From: an uncultured Collinsella sp.
GTDB taxonomy: Bacteria; Actinomycetota; Coriobacteriia; Coriobacteriales; Coriobacteriaceae
DNA length: 64,000 nt
Direction of reading: 5' to 3'
NCBI GenBank assembly: GCA_902479075.1
Contig: CABSNK010000003.1
Coordinates: 1-64,000 of the forward strand
In this document: positions 58,852 to 64,000 of the stretch, one piece after another
Layout of the letters: every line of letters begins with the position of its first letter
How positions within the stretch are numbered: position 1 is the first letter of the stretch
Made by a program: the position numbers and the translations under genes
The notes under the pieces: generated by a model
Told to the model about the DNA's origin: nothing
Databases searched by the model: none
What the model saw: only the letters and a program-made list of their open reading frames with translations

Positions 58852-59165
58852 GGGCGCGTTGATGCTCCGCGCTTTTGGGCGAGCAACAATTCAACAAATA
58901 TGAGCCAAAATACCGGTAATTGTCGGCCTGCGGGGACTATCCTACGCTGCAGGTTGCCGTTCGCTGCCTATTTGCTGCCGTTTACGGATTCGTAAATACT
59001 TGCAATCGTCGGTCGATTTAACCGCATTACGCGATGCCGATGCACATTTTTTGTGCCCCTTTCTACAATCACTTTGTGTCTATTGCCGAACATGTCTTCC
59101 GTTTCGCCTGTGTGGGGACGTGGGGTGCAATAGTCGTTTGTAGAGGCTCATTGAGGAGGGAATTG
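58852..59165 (+). promoter_or_regulatory. intergenic region with palindrome before the PTS gene
   Basis: No gene was seen. TTTACGGATTCGTAAA (58981-58996) is a perfect 6-bp palindrome with a GATT centre, a possible operator for the RpiR-type regulator at 60893. GCACA and TGTGC form a small hairpin at 59041. No unambiguous -35/-10 pair was found. Confidence 0.4.
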
Positions 59166-60830
59166 ATGAAAGAAAAATTCCAATCGTTCGGAAAGGCAAT
59201 GCTCGTTCCGATTACGCTCATTGCCATTTCCGGTCTCTTTTTGGGTATCGGTAGCGTTTTTACGACCGAACTGACCCTTGTGTCCCTTGGCGTTAATTGG
59301 GACTGGTATGCCGCTTCGCCGCTCTTTACGTTCTTCTCGGTATTTAAGGGTCTCGGCGAGGTAATCATTGGAAACCTCGGTGTTTTGTTTGCCGTCGGCT
59401 GCGCCTTCTCCTTGTCTCGCAAAGAGAAGGGCTGGGCTGCCTTTTCTGCCCTTGTCTGCTATCTCACCATGCTCAAGACGGTTGAGATTCTGCTTGGAGC
59501 AGCTGGCTTGGCTGCCGACAATACAACGGTGGAAGCTCTTCAGAAGGTCGGCCTTACGTCCATTCAGGCGAGTGAGCAGTCCGCACTCTACACTACCTCG
59601 CTCGGCTTTTTTGGCTACAGCTCTGGTGTCTTTGGCGGCATTATCGTGGGCTGCCTGGTCGCTTGGATCACCGGCCGTTTTTACAAGACCAAGCTTCCAA
59701 CGGCGCTGGCGTTTTTTGCGGGCAGTCGAACGGTCCCCATTGTATCGCTGGTCGCCGGTGGCATCCTGGGCGGCATCATGTACTTCGTCTGGCCCGTCAT
59801 CGGTGGATGCTTCTCGGGTATTGCGACGTTCGTGAAAGGCTCCGGTCTGGTCGGTACGTTTGTCTATCGCTGGGTGCTCGAGAGCCTTGTGCCGTTTGGC
59901 TTGCATCCGCTGCTCGAGACGCCCATGTATTGGACTGAGCTTGGCGGCTCCATGGTCGTCGATGGAACGCGCGTGGTGGGCAATAGCGCCATTCAGCTTG
60001 CACAGCTCGCTTCTCCCAGCAGCGACAAGCTCTTGGTTAGGGCCTTCATGGCTGGTTATGGCATTAACGATTATGCGTTGTTCCCGGGCATCGCCCTTGC
60101 TATGTGGTCTTGTGCCAAGCCTCAGAACCGCAAGAAGGTTGCTGGTCTTTTAATCCCCACAGTGATTTCGACTGTTTTCTTTGGTGTTACGGAGCCTATT
60201 CTCTTTACGTTCCTGTTTGCCGCCCCCTGGCTCTACTTTGGCGTTTACGCTCCGCTTTCCGGACTGGGTGAAGTTCTCTCGGAAGCAATGGGCGTTTCGG
60301 TGTACCAGGGAAATATCAAGGACCTGATCCCATTCTTATTCCGCCCCGAGAAGCTTAATCTGCTTCCGTACCTTATTTTGCTCCCCGCCTTTTTCCTGGC
60401 AGCTTTCTTCCTCTTCCGGTTCTTTATTACTAAGTTCGATATCAAGACGCCCGGTCGAGATGATGGTGACGATATTGAGTTGATCAACAGCAGAGCCGAG
60501 TTCGAGGCAAAGGCCGCTGAGGCAAAGGGCGAGTCTGGTAGCACTCCCGAGAAGGCAGTCAAGGGCCATGCGACCAAGGACAGCGCGCTTGCTGTCGGCA
60601 TTGTCGAAGCGCTTGGTGGAGCCGACAACATTGATGATCTTGACAACTGCATCTCACGTCTTCGCGTGATTGTCAAGGATGGTTCTAAGGTTGCAGACGA
60701 CGAGGTGTTCACCAAGAATCTTGAAGCTATGGGCGTTATCCGCCTGAGCGACAAGGCAATCCAGGTCGTTTACGGTCCTCGTGTCGGCGAAGTCGCTTCT
60801 GAGGTGCACGACGTTCTCGGTGACGAGTAA
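59166..60830 (+). CDS. PTS alpha-glucoside/glucose-family IIBC permease
   Basis: The 554-residue protein has a IIC membrane domain of ten helices with GLHPLLETPMYWTELGG, TEPILFTFLFAAPWLY and AFMAGYGINDYALFPG, most like maltose/alpha-glucoside permeases of the glucose superfamily. After a charged linker (450-475) comes a IIB domain with the phosphorylated cysteine in LDNCISRLRV (about residue 494). It lacks IIA, which may come from 54596. It takes up and phosphorylates a sugar, which the GH4 enzyme at 61821 could then hydrolyse. AGGAGGGA precedes the ATG. Confidence 0.9.
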   Translation: MKEKFQSFGKAMLVPITLIAISGLFLGIGSVFTTELTLVSLGVNWDWYAASPLFTFFSVFKGLGEVIIGNLGVLFAVGCAFSLSRKEKGWAAFSALVCYLTMLKTVEILLGAAGLAADNTTVEALQKVGLTSIQASEQSALYTTSLGFFGYSSGVFGGIIVGCLVAWITGRFYKTKLPTALAFFAGSRTVPIVSLVAGGILGGIMYFVWPVIGGCFSGIATFVKGSGLVGTFVYRWVLESLVPFGLHPLLETPMYWTELGGSMVVDGTRVVGNSAIQLAQLASPSSDKLLVRAFMAGYGINDYALFPGIALAMWSCAKPQNRKKVAGLLIPTVISTVFFGVTEPILFTFLFAAPWLYFGVYAPLSGLGEVLSEAMGVSVYQGNIKDLIPFLFRPEKLNLLPYLILLPAFFLAAFFLFRFFITKFDIKTPGRDDGDDIELINSRAEFEAKAAEAKGESGSTPEKAVKGHATKDSALAVGIVEALGGADNIDDLDNCISRLRVIVKDGSKVADDEVFTKNLEAMGVIRLSDKAIQVVYGPRVGEVASEVHDVLGDE

Positions 60831-60869
60831 AACGCGCAAGTGGCTTGCAATTGCATAGTGCAATTCCAG

Positions 60870-60917
60870 GGCTTGGCTTCCTATCGCATGATTTAGGGGG
60901 CCAAGCCTTCTTGTTTT
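60870..60917 (+). terminator. terminator after PTS IIBC gene
   Basis: GGCTTGGC and GCCAAGCC pair and TTCTTGTTTT follows. It overlaps the 3' end of the convergent rpiR gene. Confidence 0.75.
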
Positions 60918-61645
60918 AGATTGTCAAGGCAGATACTCAATAGTTCTTCGAATGCGAGAATACAACTTCCGGTAAAGCAGTTAGGCTTAACGTTCTTAAG
61001 ATCCATTGGGTGATCGTCATGTATCGTAAAGATCGCGTCTGCCGTCTTGGCGAGCTCGCTGTCTTCGTTGCCGGGAAAAGCGAGGGTCGTAATGCCCGCG
61101 TCGTGGCATGCCCTTGCGGTTTCCAGGATGGCTTCTGTCTGGCCCGATTTGGATATGAGCATCATGCAGCTGAGCGTATTTCGGTTGGATTCGACAAACT
61201 GATCGGTTTCTAGGAAGTCCTGTATGACGGCCAAAAAGCCAAGTCCAACGAGCTTAGTCGCCATGTACTGCGCAACGATGCGTGAGAAGCCCTCTCCGTT
61301 TACTCCGATCATTCTGTTGCGATGCAGTGCGGCGACGAATACGTCTACATCTCCGGTGTGACATACGAAGTGGACGCTACTGTCTTTGAGTGATTGATTC
61401 ATTTCGCGGGAGACATGCTGAAGGTGCTTGAGATCGTACATCATTTCGCGGTAGCCACGGTAGCCGAGCTTTTTCGAAAGCCTAATGACTGTCGTCATGC
61501 TGGTAAAGCATGCCATGGCGACGGGTTTTATGCCAATATCATCGAGAGTGTCGATATTGTTGAGTAGGTATTCGAGTACGCTTTGCTCGGTTTCGGATAG
61601 CTTTGCGGCTGAGTAGAGCTTGGAAATCTGCTTTTTATCAACCAT
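60893..61645 (-). CDS. RpiR-family transcriptional regulator
   Basis: The N-terminal HTH_6 domain (residues 1-75) includes KPVAMACFTSMTTVIRLSKK and LGYRGYREM, and a SIS sugar-phosphate domain follows (GVNGEGFSRIVAQYM, ISKSGQTEAILETAR, AFPGNEDSELAKTAD). It should sense a sugar phosphate produced by the PTS and control IIBC and GH4, which flank it. ATG at 61645 follows GGAAGGAAG; the frame is open upstream through the divergent promoter but without similarity. 250 residues. Confidence 0.92.
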   Translation of the reverse strand: MVDKKQISKLYSAAKLSETEQSVLEYLLNNIDTLDDIGIKPVAMACFTSMTTVIRLSKKLGYRGYREMMYDLKHLQHVSREMNQSLKDSSVHFVCHTGDVDVFVAALHRNRMIGVNGEGFSRIVAQYMATKLVGLGFLAVIQDFLETDQFVESNRNTLSCMMLISKSGQTEAILETARACHDAGITTLAFPGNEDSELAKTADAIFTIHDDHPMDLKNVKPNCFTGSCILAFEELLSICLDNLKQEGLAP

Positions 61646-61716
61646 CGGTGCTTCCTTCCCGCCGGACGTGTGTGGCCGCTTCCGTTGCGTAAATAATAAC
61701 TCCTTGGGGAATTCCT

Positions 61717-61742
61717 TTCCCGCCTTGCAACCGGGGCGGGAA
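61717..61742. promoter_or_regulatory. operator-like inverted repeat between rpiR and GH4 genes
   Basis: TTCCCGCC and GGCGGGAA are perfect arms spaced by 10 bp in the divergent promoter region. A TACAAT -10 candidate lies at 61761. Confidence 0.5.
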
Positions 61743-61820
61743 GCGACCCTCCATGCTGGATACAATATCCAAACACAGGCGAACCATGCAATATTGAATG
61801 TGCTAATTGGGGGTTTCGAT

Positions 61821-63194
61821 ATGAAACTTACGGTCATAGGTGGCGGTGGCGTCCGCTCCATGTTTTTGGCAAAGAGCATAGCCCAGCAGGCGTCATCGCT
61901 TGGAATCGACGAACTTGTGTTTATGGACAATGATCCCGAGAAGCTGCGCATCTACGGTGGCCTTGCCGCCCATGTCTCGGGCATGCTTTGCCCCACGCTT
62001 AATTTTTCACTGACGGGCGATGCAGTCGAGGCCGTTAAGGACGCCGATTACGTGATCACGACGATTCGCGTCGGTGGGGACCATATGCGCGTTCGCGATG
62101 AGCGCATTGCTCTTTCGCATGGGGTTCTTGGCCAAGAGACGACTGGCGCAGCCGGCGTGTCTTTTGCCATGCGCTCCGTCCCTGCGCTTGCTTCGTATTG
62201 CGAGTTAATCAAGAAGTACGCAAAGCCGGACGTCAAGGTGTTTAACTTTACTAATCCCGCTGGCGTCGTATCTCAGGCCCTACGCGATATGGGCTATGAT
62301 TTTACTTATGGCATTTGCGATGCCCCCTCGGGCATGTTGCATCAGTTTGCCGAGTATAAAGGCGTTGATCCCGCATCGGTTCAGGGCGAGTGCTATGGAC
62401 TCAACCACCTCTCGTTCTTCCGCAATGTGACGGTTGACGGCGAGGACATCATGTCCGACTTGATCCACGACGACGGGGCATATGCTCATACAGATCTTAG
62501 GTTCTTCGAGAAGGACCTCGTCCTAAATCGCGGATGCGTGCCAAATGAGTACCTATACTATTTCTACTATCGCGAGCGCGCCGTTGCCAACGTTCTCTCT
62601 TCGCCCCAGACGCGCGGCGAACTAATCGAAGAAATTAATCGAGAAATGACGAGCGAGCTTGCATCTATCGATATTGAGAACGACTTCGAAAAAGGCCTCG
62701 CGTGCTTTGAGAAGTGGTACGGAATGCGCGAAAACAACTACATGGCGGCCGAGACGGGTATTCATCGCGACAAGCCGTGGACGTTTGACGTGTACGGCAA
62801 AGATGCTGGCGGATATGCAGGTGTCGCGCTCCGCTTCATGGATATTGCTCGCTCTGGCAAGACGCAGCAGATGATCCTGTGCACCCCCAACAATGGCGCC
62901 ATCCCCGGCCTTCTCGATACAGATGTCATTGAGTCAACGTGCGATATCTCCACCGATGGCTGCGTGCCGCATCGCGTCGAAGCCGATTCTGTGCCCGCGG
63001 GAAACCTCGAACTGATTCGTCGCGTCAAGTACTACGAGCGCACCGTGGCGCGTGGCATCGTTAACCGATCGAAGCGCGACATTGTCGAGAGCCTCGCGAT
63101 GCACCCGCTCGTTAATTCGTACTCCTTGGCGAAAGATATCGCCGCGCAGTACTTTGAGCTTAACCGCGACTACATCGACGGCTGGACAGACTAG
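61821..63194 (+). CDS. glycoside hydrolase family 4, 6-phospho-alpha-glucosidase type
   Basis: GH4 enzymes cleave phosphorylated disaccharides using NAD and a divalent metal. The NAD-binding start is LTVIGGGGVRS. TTIRVGGDHMR, NFTNPAGVV, GICDAPSGM and YGLNHLSFFR are conserved blocks. The CDxP sequence around the metal cysteine matches 6-phospho-alpha-glucosidases (CDMP) better than phospho-beta-glucosidases (CNVP). The 457 residues are normal. The gene diverges from rpiR and pairs functionally with the IIBC permease. TTGGGGG precedes the ATG. Confidence 0.9.
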   Translation: MKLTVIGGGGVRSMFLAKSIAQQASSLGIDELVFMDNDPEKLRIYGGLAAHVSGMLCPTLNFSLTGDAVEAVKDADYVITTIRVGGDHMRVRDERIALSHGVLGQETTGAAGVSFAMRSVPALASYCELIKKYAKPDVKVFNFTNPAGVVSQALRDMGYDFTYGICDAPSGMLHQFAEYKGVDPASVQGECYGLNHLSFFRNVTVDGEDIMSDLIHDDGAYAHTDLRFFEKDLVLNRGCVPNEYLYYFYYRERAVANVLSSPQTRGELIEEINREMTSELASIDIENDFEKGLACFEKWYGMRENNYMAAETGIHRDKPWTFDVYGKDAGGYAGVALRFMDIARSGKTQQMILCTPNNGAIPGLLDTDVIESTCDISTDGCVPHRVEADSVPAGNLELIRRVKYYERTVARGIVNRSKRDIVESLAMHPLVNSYSLAKDIAAQYFELNRDYIDGWTD

Positions 63195-63223
63195 TCTGGA
63201 CGTTAAAACTAGAAATTATGGAT

Positions 63224-63259
63224 GGGCGGACCGGCGTTTATATTGGCGCCCGTTCGCCC
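63224..63259 (+). terminator. terminator-like hairpin after GH4 gene
   Basis: GGGCG, AC and GGCG pair with CGCC, GT and CGCCC with small mismatches around TTTATATT. No strong T-run follows. Confidence 0.45.
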
Positions 63260-63284
63260 TGCTTAGTAAGAAAACGGGTATAGA

Positions 63285-64000
63285 GTGAACTTGCGAGAGA
63301 ACTTCAATGTCTTTCTGGAATCGGGCGATCGGGCGAAGGAATGCCGGAGTGGCTGCACGATGGCGTTATATATCCCCTTGTTTGTTATGAGCGCGCTTCA
63401 AATTGGTGTATCAAACGTTGCAACTGAGCTCGCCTATATCTATCCGTCCATTACGCTTATTTGCACTGTGGTCGCGGCCTTTTTAAACCTGCTTCTATCG
63501 AATGTGGCTTTTTCATTATTTGCCGTCGACCGGTCCAAAGAGACGGTGCAACCTGCTCGAACCCCTCCGGTTTATCTCTTGGCCTCGATGGTTCCCCTCC
63601 AGATTTCTGGGGCGCTGCTAATTTATTTGGTTCACTTGATTTTATCGGCAATTGTAGTCTTTGCCTCGCTTGCGAGCAGTCAGCTCGGGGTGTTGTGCTC
63701 GCTTGTGGTGGCAGTAATCGTGACGCTTCTTTCTGCGTCGTTCGTATTCGTGTTAATTGAAGATGCGGACGTGGAGCAGAGGGGACTACGAGGCATTCGG
63801 TTTGCACCACGCTACATCATGCGTTCGGTCACGGTGCTTCGTTCCTCCTGGAGAGAAATCGCGCGTCCCGCAACGCTGCTGGTGGCATGGAACCTGGTTG
63901 CAAGTTGCGCTATCCAGGTTCTTGTTGGATGGGTAGTTTCGAGTGCGGCGCTGCCGTCGGCACTTTCAGTGACGACGCTTGTGCATGAGGGACTTTATTA
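63285..64000 (+). CDS. multi-pass membrane protein, unknown, 3' end off window
   Basis: The frame opens with GTG (VNLRENFNVFLESGDRAKEC) and stays open to the right edge (238 codons). At least five hydrophobic segments are visible, for example ALYIPLFVMSALQIGVSNVA, ITLICTVVAAFLNLLLSNVA, LIYLVHLILSAIVVFASLAS and LGVLCSLVVAVIVTLLSASF. A cytoplasmic loop contains RFAPRYIMRSVTVLRSSWRE, a pattern seen in YesL-like or DUF975-like proteins associated with carbohydrate loci, but I cannot assign a family. An ATG at 63360 is an alternative start. Proximity to the GH4 gene suggests a link to sugar metabolism. Confidence 0.6.
   Translation, partial: MNLRENFNVFLESGDRAKECRSGCTMALYIPLFVMSALQIGVSNVATELAYIYPSITLICTVVAAFLNLLLSNVAFSLFAVDRSKETVQPARTPPVYLLASMVPLQISGALLIYLVHLILSAIVVFASLASSQLGVLCSLVVAVIVTLLSASFVFVLIEDADVEQRGLRGIRFAPRYIMRSVTVLRSSWREIARPATLLVAWNLVASCAIQVLVGWVVSSAALPSALSVTTLVHEGLY

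Overview
The window is chromosomal DNA from a high-GC Gram-positive gut-type actinobacterium, most likely a Coriobacteriia member close to Collinsella. This is inferred from GC-rich codon use, the mix of Bacillus-like gene order (clpC...disA-ispD-ispF-cysS-rlmB-yacP...rpmG-secE-nusG-rplK-rplA; murI-rph-rdgB; veg-ispE) with actinobacterial traits, the double-headed acyl-CoA dehydratase activase, and several families of short palindromic intergenic repeats. No 16S rRNA or species marker is present, so the genus is an inference.

Layout: (1) 1-14343 is mostly housekeeping: asnB (minus strand, cut by the left edge, with a leader peptide and attenuator), murE, a Cof-type HAD phosphatase, murI, rph, rdgB, dtd, veg, ispE, tRNA-Pro, tatA, greA, lysS with a fused C-terminal tRNA-binding domain, a ThrE-type exporter and a DUF2798 membrane protein. 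(2) 14555-19737 is a TetR-controlled unit with a perfect operator, a 1479-residue two-ASKHA activase fusion and its regulator. (3) 19871-33642 is the clpC-to-yacP cluster, interrupted by a RelB/PIN toxin-antitoxin pair, pepD, a hipBA module and mntP under a yybP-ykoY riboswitch. (4) 33670-38700 is a less biased, accessory-looking block: a fused HTH-HipA kinase with its own operator, tRNA-Thr, a small membrane protein, two uncharacterised genes and dense palindromic repeats. (5) 38607-43157 is the translation/transcription core: tRNA-Tyr/Thr/Met, tuf, rpmG, tRNA-Trp, secE, nusG, rplK, rplA. (6) 43169-56369 is mainly minus-strand: a phosphoesterase paired with a cytoplasmic ParB-like/PnrA-like fusion, mscS, an anchored 5'-nucleotidase, a TrpX-type ABC importer, a WYL regulator, asnS, a PTS IIA protein, and a plus-strand esterase. 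(7) 56408-64000 has a FeoA-FeoB fusion, an alpha-glucoside PTS locus (IIBC, RpiR regulator, GH4 hydrolase) and the start of a membrane protein.

The most unusual signal is not a protein. At least ten palindromic elements of several families all begin within about 8 nt of a stop codon. One family keeps a GGGACAG-containing loop while its arms change completely. Two long nested hairpins share internal loops whose inner and outer parts are in opposite relative orientation. Other points of interest are the asnB leader-peptide attenuator, two HipA-type kinases with similar multi-site operators, and three gene fusions (LysRS-Trbp111, FeoA-FeoB, ParB-like/PnrA-like).
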